DNA of 64,000 nucleotides from Pseudomonadota bacterium (GTDB lineage Bacteria; Pseudomonadota; Gammaproteobacteria; QQUJ01): contig QQUJ01000017.1 of the NCBI GenBank assembly GCA_008501635.1, positions 248,001 through 312,000 on the forward strand, written 5' to 3'. The translations under genes and the position numbers were made by a program. The notes under the pieces are model-generated. The model saw nothing but the letters and a program-made list of their open reading frames with translations, had not been told where the DNA came from and ran no database searches. Within the stretch, counting starts at the first letter, position 1, and every line of letters begins with the position of its first letter. Shown here one piece after another: positions 26,693 through 35,941 of this stretch.

Positions 26693-27655
26693 CTACCAGT
26701 CCCTGCCGGTAATCCGGTCGTTACGGCGTAGATATCGTCCTTCGACCCTGAGCGCAAGCGGTTCGCCCGCAATGGGTGCAGCCCGCCCGCCCGGTCGCTG
26801 TGCGTGCAGGTGTAGATGGGGTTCGGCGGAGTTGCCCGAGTTTCCGACCTCGCCCAGTAAAACGCCCGGCTCCACCCGCTGCCCGAGCTCGACCCTGACG
26901 CTGCCTTGCCGCAGATGCGCCAGTAACAACACCGCCTCTTCACAGCGCAACAGCACATGGTTGCCCAGCAGGTTGATGCGGTCCATCTCGGGAACAGGCA
27001 TATCGCGGCGACTGTTTTCCACCCCGATGACTTCCCCCGCGCAGGGGGCATGCACGCGTTTGCCGAAGATCGCGTAGCGCGCCGGGTCTTCCGGTTGCCA
27101 GCCATCGCTGTGCCGGCCGAACCGGTCCACCGCGACCAGATCCAGCGCGTAGGATTGGCCGCGCCAGTTGCGGAAACGCTCGATCGCCGGGTCCAGCGTC
27201 ATCATGTGGCCGTTGATCAGCAGGTGCGATCCTCCGTGCGCCACGATATAGCGGCCGGGACCCAGCGGAATGGGCATGTCGACGACCTCGAGCGGCGGTA
27301 ACGCGCCGCCGATCACGGCCAGGCGGCCGTACCAGGAGCTCGTCGCGATGAGCAGCAGCGCAAACACCAGGCCCGTCCAGCCGGAGATTCGGGTCGGCCA
27401 CATCGGGGCCCTGCCCAGGTTGCGCCGGATGACATGCACCGCGACCGCCAACGCCCAGATCGCGCCGTAGGCCCAGGGCAGCCACCAGGGAAGCACGATC
27501 CACATGACGATCCGTGCGTGGGCAAAAAGGAACAGCGCGGTGCCAAGTGCCTGCAGCGTGTATCCGACCCGGCTGGCGGCGGGGAACAGTACCAACCCGG
27601 TCAGCAGAATCAGCGGCAGCGCAAGCTGAATCAGCAGAATGGCGGGTGTCGTCAC
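26693..27655 (-). CDS. Membrane-anchored M23-family peptidase
   Basis: The 320-residue protein has three to four hydrophobic N-terminal segments (about residues 5-110), then an M23/LytM domain. The HLHLHAQ motif and GNSGNSAEPH are near residue 275, and an early AHGGSHLLINGHMMT may help. M23 enzymes cut peptidoglycan cross-links. The first histidine/aspartate of the usual H...D pair (HxxxD) is hard to see, so activity is uncertain. It overlaps the next gene by 4 bases, so they form an operon. Confidence 0.75.
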   Translation of the reverse strand: MTTPAILLIQLALPLILLTGLVLFPAASRVGYTLQALGTALFLFAHARIVMWIVLPWWLPWAYGAIWALAVAVHVIRRNLGRAPMWPTRISGWTGLVFALLLIATSSWYGRLAVIGGALPPLEVVDMPIPLGPGRYIVAHGGSHLLINGHMMTLDPAIERFRNWRGQSYALDLVAVDRFGRHSDGWQPEDPARYAIFGKRVHAPCAGEVIGVENSRRDMPVPEMDRINLLGNHVLLRCEEAVLLLAHLRQGSVRVELGQRVEPGVLLGEVGNSGNSAEPHLHLHAQRPGGRAAPIAGEPLALRVEGRYLRRNDRITGRDW

Positions 27656-28521
27656 CGGCGCTCCCCACCACCAGGCAGCAGGCGTATCCGTTCGACCTGC
27701 GCACGATAGAAGGGGAAGTAGGCGTCAGTGCCGAAAAAGTTACCGCCATCGACCCGGAAGGGCAGACGGTAGCCGTCGACCTCGCGGAAATCGTCCAACG
27801 TGCCGCCAAAAGGCTGGATACGGTAGCTCTTGTCGGGGTTCGCATCGCTCCAGCGCGGGATCATCACCCAGATTGGCCGCCCCGCGGCATCGACGTGGAT
27901 GTCTACGGTCTGGGTCATGCCGCGATGCGTGACGGTGGCCCGCGCGGTGTCGGCGTCCACGCTCTCCCAGGTGACGCCGTTCTGGGGCAGGAGCGCGGCC
28001 GGTGCCCAGAAGGCGGCTTCGGCCACCACCCGTCCGAAGGCGGCGCGCAGATGATCCTGGTCGCCCCCGGCGCGCGCCACCGGCAAGACCCCCATCAGCC
28101 AGAACCGCACCCAGGACTCCTCGCCCTCCATCCCGTCCGATCCGGTGAAACGCAGCGGCCAGCGTCCCGCCTCGAGGTGCCAGACCAGCCCATGCGGTGG
28201 GGAGAGGATCTGGCGTGCGCGCATCGGCTGGTAGCCGGGGTTCTCTTTGGTGCCGAGCGACAACGTTCCCGACATGGTGATCTCGCTGACCGTGCTGAGT
28301 TTCGCCGCTGGGGCAATGGAAAAAAGGAAATAGCGCTGCGCGGCTTCAGGCAGATCCTTGACCAGGGCAGTGTCGAAATGTTCGGGCAGGATAGAAGGGG
28401 TGTGTTCCAGGCGCTGCCATGCCGCAGCGGTGCTGCGCTGGTCGGATTGACGCCAGAGCTGAAGCGCCCCAATGGTGATGACAAGAAGAGCAATAGCAAA
28501 GTAAACGTACTTCATCATCAT
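27652..28521 (-). CDS. DUF6544-family protein, membrane-anchored
   Basis: The 289-residue protein starts with MMMKYVYFAIALLVITIGAL, one membrane anchor. It then has a PEAAQRYFLFSI stretch and repeated aromatic beta motifs such as RFTGSDGMEGEESW. These match the DUF6544 family in general character; no enzyme role is known. I chose the ATG at 28521. A start six codons upstream (28539) is also in frame. It overlaps the M23 peptidase. Confidence 0.6.
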   Translation of the reverse strand: MMMKYVYFAIALLVITIGALQLWRQSDQRSTAAAWQRLEHTPSILPEHFDTALVKDLPEAAQRYFLFSIAPAAKLSTVSEITMSGTLSLGTKENPGYQPMRARQILSPPHGLVWHLEAGRWPLRFTGSDGMEGEESWVRFWLMGVLPVARAGGDQDHLRAAFGRVVAEAAFWAPAALLPQNGVTWESVDADTARATVTHRGMTQTVDIHVDAAGRPIWVMIPRWSDANPDKSYRIQPFGGTLDDFREVDGYRLPFRVDGGNFFGTDAYFPFYRAQVERIRLLPGGGERR

Positions 28522-28612
28522 CGTTGGCCGGCCTTGCAAAGGTTGTTGCGAATCGCTGATGGTCGCGGGGGCGTAACGCGCAGAGCGACCTTAAACCACT
28601 GACCATCTCCGC

Positions 28613-29830
28613 TCAACGTCGAGTATCGAGGTCACGGGTCGCGGACATGACGGTCTTTGCCAGCCCCGCTTCCATCTCGCGCATGAGCGACGTTGTGTCA
28701 CCGGCGACGTCGATATCGGTGTTGATCTGGAAGGCGATGCAAACACCGTGAGCAGGGTAGTAGCGCAGACTGGAGCTGTATCCCGGAATCCACCCGCCAT
28801 GACCGTATACCGGACCGAAGGGGCTGGTGCGATAAACACCGACTCCCGCTCCGTATTGAACGTCGGGCGTGTCCGGGCTTATTGGAATCGAATTCAGAAG
28901 CTCGTCCAGATAGATGCCCGGCATCGCTCTCCCCCCGAAGAGCGCCGAGCCCCAGCGGGCAAGATCGCGAGAATTGCTCACCAAGCCACCGCCCGTCCAT
29001 TCGAGACCGGGGTGCCATACCATCGCACCCTCCGCTGTGGTTGTTTTGCCGGGAAGTCCGAAGGCGTTATCCGCCGCTATGTAGCCAGCGGCGAGACCCG
29101 GTAGATACCGACGGTCAGCCGGTGTCGTCTGTGTCAGATCGAGCGGTGTCAAAAAGCGCTCCTGGATCTCGGTGTAGTAGCTTCTGCCGGTGACTTTTTC
29201 GATGACCAGGCCGATCAGGATGTACCCGGTGTCTGTATACGCCCAGCCCTTACCAGCCTCAAACAGCGGCGGCCGGTCCAGTACGAACTCAATCAAGCGC
29301 TCAGGTGGAAAGGGATTTTTCTTTTTGCGCCATTCTTGGGAGAGTGCGGCGGCAAAGCTTTCCAGTCGCACGTGATCAGGCACGCCCGAACGGTGCGTCA
29401 GGAGATGGCGTAAAGTGATCGTGGCGTGATTGGGCAGCCGCGCAAACCATGGCCGGTTGCCTAGCCATTGGGAAACCAAACCATCGAGATCCAGGACGCC
29501 TTCGCGTGCAAGGGCGACCGCTGTCGCACCGACGAAGGTCTTGCCGATACTCGCCGCCGGCATTCGCGAGCGCGGGGTCATCGCTGTGCCGGCTTCCAGG
29601 TCGGCGGCTCCCGTTGCCGCGACTCCGACCGTGCCATCGCTCAGCACGTAGGCGGCCGTTGCACCCGGGAAACCGTAACGGTTCTGAAAGGCGTCGAGAG
29701 CGGATTGAAACGCATCTGCGAGCGCAGATGCCGCCGCGCCATTGGCTTGCGAAAATACCAGGCAGGAGAACAGGCAGATCAACATCCGCGGTGGCGCGCG
29801 GCGGAAACGGAACGCCACGAAACCTTTCAA
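28613..29830 (-). CDS. Exported serine hydrolase, beta-lactamase/class C family
   Basis: The 405-residue protein has a signal peptide (about residues 1-37) and a serine beta-lactamase-like fold. PAASIGKTFVG provides the S..K pair, YTDTGYILIG stands for the Y-x-N motif, and YGHGGWIPGY for the H/K-T-G motif. Such proteins are often esterases or D-aminopeptidases rather than resistance enzymes. It overlaps the CPBP gene start by 4 bases and is probably translated with it. Confidence 0.82.
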   Translation of the reverse strand: MKGFVAFRFRRAPPRMLICLFSCLVFSQANGAAASALADAFQSALDAFQNRYGFPGATAAYVLSDGTVGVAATGAADLEAGTAMTPRSRMPAASIGKTFVGATAVALAREGVLDLDGLVSQWLGNRPWFARLPNHATITLRHLLTHRSGVPDHVRLESFAAALSQEWRKKKNPFPPERLIEFVLDRPPLFEAGKGWAYTDTGYILIGLVIEKVTGRSYYTEIQERFLTPLDLTQTTPADRRYLPGLAAGYIAADNAFGLPGKTTTAEGAMVWHPGLEWTGGGLVSNSRDLARWGSALFGGRAMPGIYLDELLNSIPISPDTPDVQYGAGVGVYRTSPFGPVYGHGGWIPGYSSSLRYYPAHGVCIAFQINTDIDVAGDTTSLMREMEAGLAKTVMSATRDLDTRR

Positions 29831-30678
29831 GGTGCCCTGACCTCGTGTGCGGGCCCGGCTGTGGGAATGACCTCTGTCACGGCATTGACACCAGTGAGCA
29901 TCGCTTCTCGGTTGAACCAGACGATCACAACCGCCGCCGCGACGAAGAACAGCGTGTCGTAGGGTTGGGCGTCGGGCCAGATCGGATTGATGAGCTGAAA
30001 ATGCATCACGGCAGCCAGCAGGATACTACCGCGTGAGGCATTGAACAGCGCGGTCATGATCACGCTCACCGCTATCGTCCCGGCGAAGAACGGAGTGAAC
30101 GACCACGCACTCTGCTGAGTTCCGCTCAGCAGGAAGGCTGGCAAATGCCAGAAGCCCCAGACGATACCCAGAATCAGCGCGGCCCAGAGGGGCGTGAACC
30201 TGCGTTGCAGCAGGGGGAGCGCCAACCCGCGCCAGCCGAATTCCTCGACCGGTCCTTTGATCGCGGCAAGCAACAGCGCGATGAGAAGCGCCTGAAAGGG
30301 GGCAAAAGGAATGGGTTCCGCGAAAAGATTGCCCTTCAGCGCAGCGCCACCGTAAAAAAGCAGGGGCACGCCGACAACCAAAAAGACGTACCAGAGCGGC
30401 GCGCAGCGCCAGAGAAACAGCCGGGTGAGAAAGCGCCGCAATCCGTTAGCGCCACTGTGGTAGATGACAATGATGAAAGCCGCGATCGCGGGTGCATACA
30501 CCGCCAGGAAGAAGAGCGGATGCTGGCCGGATATTTCACCGAAGAACGCGGTCATCCGGTCAGGGAAAACGATGAACAGCGCCACGATTCCCCACGCCAG
30601 ACCGAAAGCAATGAGCAGAAAAGGGATTAGAGCGCTGAAGGGGATTGGGGGTTTGACAGTGTTGGATGAGTCAACCAT
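29827..30678 (-). CDS. CPBP family intramembrane metalloprotease
   Basis: The 283-residue membrane protein has about eight hydrophobic segments and the CPBP motifs EEFGWRG (about residue 150), FWHLPAF and a late HFQLIN segment. These provide the glutamate and histidine ligands. CPBP proteins cleave or modify CAAX-type or bacteriocin-linked peptides. The ATG at 30678 (MVDSSNTVKP) was chosen over a longer frame because its N-terminus is usual and GGATC precedes it. Confidence 0.82.
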   Translation of the reverse strand: MVDSSNTVKPPIPFSALIPFLLIAFGLAWGIVALFIVFPDRMTAFFGEISGQHPLFFLAVYAPAIAAFIIVIYHSGANGLRRFLTRLFLWRCAPLWYVFLVVGVPLLFYGGAALKGNLFAEPIPFAPFQALLIALLLAAIKGPVEEFGWRGLALPLLQRRFTPLWAALILGIVWGFWHLPAFLLSGTQQSAWSFTPFFAGTIAVSVIMTALFNASRGSILLAAVMHFQLINPIWPDAQPYDTLFFVAAAVVIVWFNREAMLTGVNAVTEVIPTAGPAHEVRAP

Positions 30679-30856
30679 CGAGAGTGATCCTTGTGACAAG
30701 GCAACAACCTTGAACGTGGCAGCCCGGTTGCGAGCGTGAGGTGCAGTGCCAAAGAACCGCAAGCCCGCCGCGCCAGCCCCGGGTGACACAGAATGTACCA
30801 ATGCCTGGGAGGCATTACACTAGGCGTCGGAGAGCCGCTACCCGGGAGCACGCTGT

Positions 30857-32488
30857 ATGCCGAGCATCTTTGAGCGGGACCTGGACAAGAACGCCGCCAA
30901 TCACCGACCCATGTCGCCGCTCAGTTTTTTGCGCTGGTCGGCGCGCACCTACGCCGAACGCACTGCGCTGATACACGGTGCGCAGCGCTTCACCTACCGT
31001 GAATTCGATGAGCGCTGCCGGCGCCTGGCCGATGCCCTGTCGCGCCGCGGAATCGGCGCGGGTGACGCGGTGGCGATCATGTCGCCCAACACGCCGCCGA
31101 TGCTGGAGGCGCATTACGGGGTGCCGATGACCGGCGCAGTGCTCAACGCGCTCAACTACAGGCTCGACGCGGGGGCCATTGCCTTCATCCTCGAGCACGG
31201 CGAGGCCAGGGCGCTGATCACCGATCGCGAGTTCTCGCCGGTGATCGGCGAAGCGTTGCGCCGCCTGGGGCGCGAGATCCTGGTGATCGATATCGACGAC
31301 CCGCTCGCCACCGGCGGCGAGCTGCTGGGCGAGATCGACTACGAACAATTTCTTGCGAGCGGCGACCCCGCCAGCGAGTGGGCACTGCCGGAGGACGACT
31401 GGCAGGCCATCTCGCTCAACTACACCTCCGGCACCACCGGCAATCCCAAGGGCGTTGTCTACCATCACCGCGGTGCCTATCTCAATGCCCTGGGCAACGC
31501 GCTGATGTTCGAGCTCAACAGCGAGTCGGTCTATCTCTGGACCCTGCCGATGTTTCACTGCAACGGCTGGACCTACACCTGGGCCGTGACCGCCGTGGGT
31601 GGCATCCATGTGTGCCTGAGGCAGATGGATCCCGCCCGGGTTTTCGAGCTGATCGAGGAGCAAGGGGTAACGCATCTGTGCGGCGCGCCCATCGTGCTCA
31701 ACATGCTGGTGCACGCCCCGGCCCAGGCGCAGCGCCGCTTCGAGCGCACCATCGAGGTGGCCACCGGCGGCGCGGCACCGCCCAGCCGGGTGATCTCGGC
31801 CATGGAGTCGATGGGCTTTCGCGTCACCCATCTCTATGGCCTCACCGAGACCTACGGCCCGGCGACGCTCTGTGCCTGGCAGGGCGAGTGGGGGCGGCTG
31901 CGGCCGGAGGAGAAGGCGCTGAAGATGGCCCGCCAGGGGGTGCGCTACCCGACCCTCGATGACTATGCCGTGCTCGACCCCGACACCCTGGCCCCGGTGC
32001 CGGCCGACGGCCAGACCCTCGGTGAACTAATGCTCAGCGGCAACACGGTGATGAAGGGCTATCTGAAAAATCCCAGTGCGACCGCGGAGGCATTTCGTGG
32101 CGGCTGGTTCCACACCGGCGATCTCGGCGTCATGCACCCCGATGGCTACATCGAGATCAAGGACCGCTCCAAGGACACCATCATCTCCGGCGGTGAGAAC
32201 ATCTCCAGCCTGGAGGTGGAAGAAGTGCTCTATCGTCACCCCCTGGTGATGGAGGCGGCCGTGGTCGCCAAGCCCGACGACCATTGGGGTGAAACCCCCT
32301 GCGCATACGTTACCTTGAAGCCCGACGCGGGTGAGGTGGACGCGGCGACGATCATCGACTTCTGCCGTGACAACTTGGCCCACTTCAAGGTACCGAGTAG
32401 CGTGGTGTTTGGGCCTCTGCCCAAGACCTCCACCGGCAAGATACAGAAGTATGTGCTGCGCGAACGGGCGCGCGGTGCCGGCGAGTGA
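30857..32488 (+). CDS. Acyl-CoA synthetase (AMP-forming, FadD-like medium-chain ligase)
   Basis: The 543-residue protein has the ATP-binding YTSGTTGNPKGVVYHHRG motif (about residues 192-209), the GLTETYGPATL segment and the terminal PKTSTGKIQKYVLR loop. It activates a carboxylic acid to the acyl-CoA through acyl-AMP. The N-terminus (FERDLDKNAANHRPMSPLSF) matches the broad FadD/medium-chain group, not benzoate-CoA ligase. It precedes the box genes by about 170 bp. Its operator-bearing downstream gap suggests it is not in the same transcript. Confidence 0.88.
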   Translation: MPSIFERDLDKNAANHRPMSPLSFLRWSARTYAERTALIHGAQRFTYREFDERCRRLADALSRRGIGAGDAVAIMSPNTPPMLEAHYGVPMTGAVLNALNYRLDAGAIAFILEHGEARALITDREFSPVIGEALRRLGREILVIDIDDPLATGGELLGEIDYEQFLASGDPASEWALPEDDWQAISLNYTSGTTGNPKGVVYHHRGAYLNALGNALMFELNSESVYLWTLPMFHCNGWTYTWAVTAVGGIHVCLRQMDPARVFELIEEQGVTHLCGAPIVLNMLVHAPAQAQRRFERTIEVATGGAAPPSRVISAMESMGFRVTHLYGLTETYGPATLCAWQGEWGRLRPEEKALKMARQGVRYPTLDDYAVLDPDTLAPVPADGQTLGELMLSGNTVMKGYLKNPSATAEAFRGGWFHTGDLGVMHPDGYIEIKDRSKDTIISGGENISSLEVEEVLYRHPLVMEAAVVAKPDDHWGETPCAYVTLKPDAGEVDAATIIDFCRDNLAHFKVPSSVVFGPLPKTSTGKIQKYVLRERARGAGE

Positions 32489-32558
32489 GCCGAACCCGGC
32501 GGCTCTGGAGGTGTGCCCAGGGGGCAGGGGCACCAAAACCTTCCATCGCGCTCAACAA

Positions 32559-32572
32559 TGCACTATAGTACG
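32559..32572. promoter_or_regulatory. TGCA-N6-like operator before the DUF4863/boxD transcription unit
   Basis: The sequence TGCACTATAGTACG, 86 bp before the DUF4863 start, is close to TGCA-N6-TGCA with the core CTATAG. The same core appears three times before boxC. BzdR/BoxR family repressors are known to bind TGCA-N6-TGCA. Since BoxR is encoded in this window, the site is a likely BoxR operator. Confidence 0.55.
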
Positions 32573-32657
32573 TGTCCATTATCGGGCGACGGCATTAAGA
32601 TGCATGTTAGGTGTCGCCGTGTCGCTACCCTCCATCTCAAACAGGGGATAGATCGTC

Positions 32658-33125
32658 ATGACCCAAGACGAATTCGCAGGCCTGATCGCTGAGGTGACCT
32701 CCCGGATCGCCGGGCAGGAGCTGGGACCCGAGCTGGCGAAATTCCTCAATGCCACTTTTCCGCCAGATGGTGCGACTTTCGCAGCCATCGAAAAGGGTTG
32801 TCACGCCGCTATCGCCGCCGGCTGGATGTGCAGCCACGAGGCGGGCGGCATCCGTTATGGCCGGGTCATCAAGCCCGGCGATCGGACCCACGGTTTCAGC
32901 GTCGATGTGGTCCAGATGAAGGACATCAAGGGACCGCATCATCGTCATCCCACGGGCGAGATCGACATGATCATGCCGCTCACGCCGGGCGCCAAGTTCG
33001 ATGGCCAGCCCAAGGGCTGGCATGTCTATGTGCCGGAAAGCGCCCACTACCCGACCGTGACCGAGGGCGAGGCGCTGGTCCTCTATCTGCTGCCTGACGG
33101 CAGGATCGAGTTCACCAAGCGTTGA
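32658..33125 (+). CDS. DUF4863-family protein in box cluster
   Basis: The 155-residue protein matches the DUF4863/4-hydroxylaminobenzoate lyase (PnbB-like) family in length and motifs, with a cupin-like core (HHRHPTGEIDMIMPLTPGA) and a HVYVPESAHYPTVTEGEA tail. The true PnbB releases ammonia from 4-hydroxylaminobenzoate. In box clusters a member with unknown role is often seen, and it may act on an aromatic ring or a CoA intermediate. It heads the transcription unit with a hydrolase and boxD. The ATG at 32658 is preceded by GGGGATAG. Confidence 0.7.
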   Translation: MTQDEFAGLIAEVTSRIAGQELGPELAKFLNATFPPDGATFAAIEKGCHAAIAAGWMCSHEAGGIRYGRVIKPGDRTHGFSVDVVQMKDIKGPHHRHPTGEIDMIMPLTPGAKFDGQPKGWHVYVPESAHYPTVTEGEALVLYLLPDGRIEFTKR

Positions 33126-33146
33126 CAACGGGGTACGGACAGGACG

Positions 33147-33968
33147 ATGAACAAACAATCCGAAACGGGTTTTCTGACCGTCGACGGGGTACGCCTGGAG
33201 TATGCACGCTTTGCCGCTGCGCAGGCGGATCTGCCCACGTTGGTGTTTCTTCACGAGGGGCTCGGCTGCGTGGCGCTGTGGAAGGATTTTCCGGAACGTG
33301 TGGCGGCGGCCACCGGGTGCGAGGTCTTCGTCTACAGCCGCATCGGTTACGGGAAATCGGACCCGGTCGAGGTGCCGCGCCCGCTGAGTTACATGCATAT
33401 CGAAGGGTTGGAGGTGGTGTCGAAGGTGCTGGATGCCGCCGGGATCGGAGAGGCGGTACTGGTCGGCCACAGCGACGGCGGCTCCATCGCGCTGGTCAAT
33501 GCCGGCGCGGTCCACGATCGGCGGGTGACCGGTCTGGTGCTGCTGGCGCCCCACGTCTTCAACGAAGCGGTGTGCGTGGAGAGCATCCGCAAGGTCAAGA
33601 TCGCCTACGAGACGACGGAACTGCGCGACAAACTGGCGCGGCTGCATGGCGACAACGTCGACTGCGCGTTCTGGGGCTGGAACCACGCCTGGCTCGATCC
33701 CGACTTCATGCAATGGAACATCGAAGAGTACCTGCCGGGGGTAAAAGTCCCCATCCTGGCCATTCAGGGCGAAGACGACGAGTACGGCACGCTGGCGCAA
33801 CTCGACGCCATCGAGCGTCAGGTGAACGGACCGACGGAGCGCCTGGTGTTGCCGGACTGCGGGCACTCGCCGCACCGCGATCAGCCGGAGGCGACGCTGG
33901 AAGCGATCACCGGCTTTGTGAATACCCACTACGCGCAAGTCCGGCAAAACCGGATGTCAGTGACCTGA
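33147..33968 (+). CDS. Alpha/beta hydrolase (box cluster)
   Basis: The 273-residue protein has FLHEGLG near the N-terminus, the nucleophile elbow GHSDGGS (about residue 111, Ser112-like), and a late DCGHSPHRDQP that holds the catalytic histidine. A similar hydrolase occurs in other box clusters, where lactone or thioester hydrolysis is proposed. It follows DUF4863 by 21 bp and precedes the REP-flanked gap before boxD. The exact substrate is not known. Confidence 0.8.
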   Translation: MNKQSETGFLTVDGVRLEYARFAAAQADLPTLVFLHEGLGCVALWKDFPERVAAATGCEVFVYSRIGYGKSDPVEVPRPLSYMHIEGLEVVSKVLDAAGIGEAVLVGHSDGGSIALVNAGAVHDRRVTGLVLLAPHVFNEAVCVESIRKVKIAYETTELRDKLARLHGDNVDCAFWGWNHAWLDPDFMQWNIEEYLPGVKVPILAIQGEDDEYGTLAQLDAIERQVNGPTERLVLPDCGHSPHRDQPEATLEAITGFVNTHYAQVRQNRMSVT

Positions 33969-34003
33969 GCCGGTCACCCTGACCTTTCCCGGCGCGGCTG
34001 CCA

Positions 34004-34074
34004 GTAGGAGCGGCGGCAGCCGCGAAAGGCTTATCCCGGCGTCGAGCCAGAATCGCGGCTACCGCCGCTCCCAC
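34004..34074. repeat. REP pair (GTAGGAGCGG family) between hydrolase and boxD
   Basis: A plus-oriented copy at 34004-34026 (GTAGGAGCGGCGGCAGCCGC then GAA) and an inverted copy at 34053-34074 (TCGCGGCTACCGCCGCTCCC then AC) face each other. They can form a hairpin between the hydrolase and boxD. They belong to the REP family whose RAYT gene is at 36937. Confidence 0.85.
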
Positions 34075-34110
34075 ATCCTGTAATCAGACATCAATCCCGA
34101 GGAGTATCGA

Positions 34111-35679
34111 ATGCAGCTCAAGAATTATCTGGAAGGCCGTTGGATAGCCGGCAACGGAGCGGGCGTGCCGCTGATCGACCCGGTCACCGGCGAGGAACTG
34201 GCGCGTGCCGGCAGCGCAGGCCTGGATCTCGCCGCCGCCCTCGCCTACGCCCGCGAGACGGGCGGGCCTGCGCTGCGCGCCATGAGCTACGCCGAACGCG
34301 CCGCCCTGCTGCGCGCCGTGGCCGACGTACTGACCGCGCAGCGCGACAAGTACTACCGGATCGCGCTGGAGAACTCCGGCAATACCAAAGGCGACGGCGG
34401 ACTGGATATCGACGGGGGTATCGGTACGCTCAAATATTACGCCGCCATCGGCAAGGCGCTGGGCGATCACCGTTTTTTGATGGAACCGACGCTGGAGCGG
34501 CTGGGGCGCGACGAGGCGTTCCAGGCCGGGCATATCTGGACGCCGATCAGTGGCGTCGCCATTCACATCAATGCCTTCAATTTTCCTTCGTGGGGCATGT
34601 GGGAGAAGGCGGCAGTGGCGCTGCTCGCCGGCGTGCCGGTGTTCGAGAAACCGGCGACCGCGACCGCGCTGCTGAGCCACGCCATGGTCCGGGACGTGAT
34701 CGACGCGGAGGTGCTGCCCCCCGGGGCGCTGTCGCTGCTCTGCGGCGGCGGTCACGATCTGCTGGATCATGTGCAGAGTAATGATGCGGTGGCCTTCACC
34801 GGGTCGGCCGCCACGGCCGCCAAACTGCGTTCCAATCCCAGGGTGATTGCCAGCAACGTGCGCTTCACGGTCGAAGCCGACAGCCTCAATCTGGCGCTGC
34901 TGGGTCCGGATGTCCAGCCCGGTAGCGACGAGTTCAAGCTTTTTGTGAAAGAGGTGGTGCGCGAGATGACCACCAAGGCGGGGCAGAAGTGCACCGCCAT
35001 CCGCCGCGTTCTGGCGCCGGCCGACCGCATCGATGCCCTCGCGGAAGCGCTCAGCGCGCGCCTGGCGGGTACGACCGTCGGTGATCCGCGCAACGAGACC
35101 GTGCGCATGGGTCCGCTGGTCAATCGCAGCCAGCAACAGGCCGCCTGGGAGGGGATCGAGCAACTCAAGCAGGAGGCCAGCGTGATCTTCGGTGGCGAGC
35201 GCGACTGTGCCCTGGTGGATGCCGACCACGCGACCGGCTGCTTCGTCCCACCGACGCTGTTGCGCTGCGATTCGCCCGCCACCAGTCGCCTGGTGCACGA
35301 GGTGGAGGTGTTCGGTCCGGTGGCCACGCTGATGCCGTATGTGAGCACCGAGCAAGCCTTTGAGCTGGCCGCGCGCGGCGGTGGATCGCTGGTGGCGTCG
35401 GTGTTCACCGGTGACGATGCCTTCGCCGCGCAGGCGGCGGTCGCGCTCGGGCCGACCCACGGGCGGGTGTTCATCATCGATGCCTCCGTCGGCGAGAGCC
35501 ACACCGGGCATGGCGTGGTGATGCCGCAGTGCGTGCACGGTGGACCCGGGCGCGCCGGTGGCGGTGAAGAGCTGGGCGGGCTGCGTGGTCTGCGGTTCTA
35601 CCACCAGCGCAGCGCAGTGCAGGCCAATGCGAATCGGCTCGAGGCGATGCAAGGGCAAGCGGCGGTGGTATCGTTGTGA
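34111..35679 (+). CDS. boxD: 3,4-Dehydroadipyl-CoA semialdehyde dehydrogenase (BoxD)
   Basis: The 522-residue aldehyde dehydrogenase oxidises the semialdehyde made by BoxC to 3,4-dehydroadipyl-CoA with NADP+. The catalytic cysteine is Cys294 in KAGQKCTAIRR, and INAFNFPSWGMWEKAA is typical of the PaaZ/BoxD group, not of ordinary aldehyde dehydrogenases. The C-terminal GHGVVMPQCVHGGPGRAGGG is also a BoxD sign. It lies in the same direction as the hydrolase, with a REP pair in between, and is followed by enoyl-CoA hydratase after a second REP set. Confidence 0.93.
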   Translation: MQLKNYLEGRWIAGNGAGVPLIDPVTGEELARAGSAGLDLAAALAYARETGGPALRAMSYAERAALLRAVADVLTAQRDKYYRIALENSGNTKGDGGLDIDGGIGTLKYYAAIGKALGDHRFLMEPTLERLGRDEAFQAGHIWTPISGVAIHINAFNFPSWGMWEKAAVALLAGVPVFEKPATATALLSHAMVRDVIDAEVLPPGALSLLCGGGHDLLDHVQSNDAVAFTGSAATAAKLRSNPRVIASNVRFTVEADSLNLALLGPDVQPGSDEFKLFVKEVVREMTTKAGQKCTAIRRVLAPADRIDALAEALSARLAGTTVGDPRNETVRMGPLVNRSQQQAAWEGIEQLKQEASVIFGGERDCALVDADHATGCFVPPTLLRCDSPATSRLVHEVEVFGPVATLMPYVSTEQAFELAARGGGSLVASVFTGDDAFAAQAAVALGPTHGRVFIIDASVGESHTGHGVVMPQCVHGGPGRAGGGEELGGLRGLRFYHQRSAVQANANRLEAMQGQAAVVSL

Positions 35680-35773
35680 TTGCAGCTGTCGCCGCCACGG
35701 CCCTCCGCGCCGGGCGCGTAGGTGTCAATGTAGGTCGGGCTTCGCGTCCATTGCCTCCCCCCGCATTGGGGAT

Positions 35774-35926
35774 GCAGGAGCGGCGGCAGCCGCGAAAGGA
35801 TTGAGTTGTGTCTCTCGCAAAGACGCGAAGTTCGCCAAGATAAGAATCCCCTTTGCGTTCGCTGCGTCTTGGCGTCTTAGCGCGAAATCTGGCTCGATAA
35901 GAACTCGCGGCTTCCGCCGCTCCTAC
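35774..35926. repeat. REP and second-family repeat between boxD and the hydratase
   Basis: A REP copy at 35774-35796 and an inverted copy at 35905-35926 frame another inverted repeat (35815-35886) of the CGCAAAGACGCGAAG / CTTGGCGTC family. The outer pair could fold around the inner one. No gene is present in 35680-35941 other than this. The second repeat family also occurs at 42390-42536 and 50370-50445. Confidence 0.7.
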
Positions 35927-35941
35927 ACGGGATCTGAAACC

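Noticed and set aside
30857-32488. Benzoate-CoA ligase
   Set aside because: The N-terminus and motifs look like the general medium-chain FadD group. Position near box genes is not enough.
34084-35658. A 524-residue open frame opposite boxD
   Set aside because: boxD is well supported; the frame is antisense without motifs.
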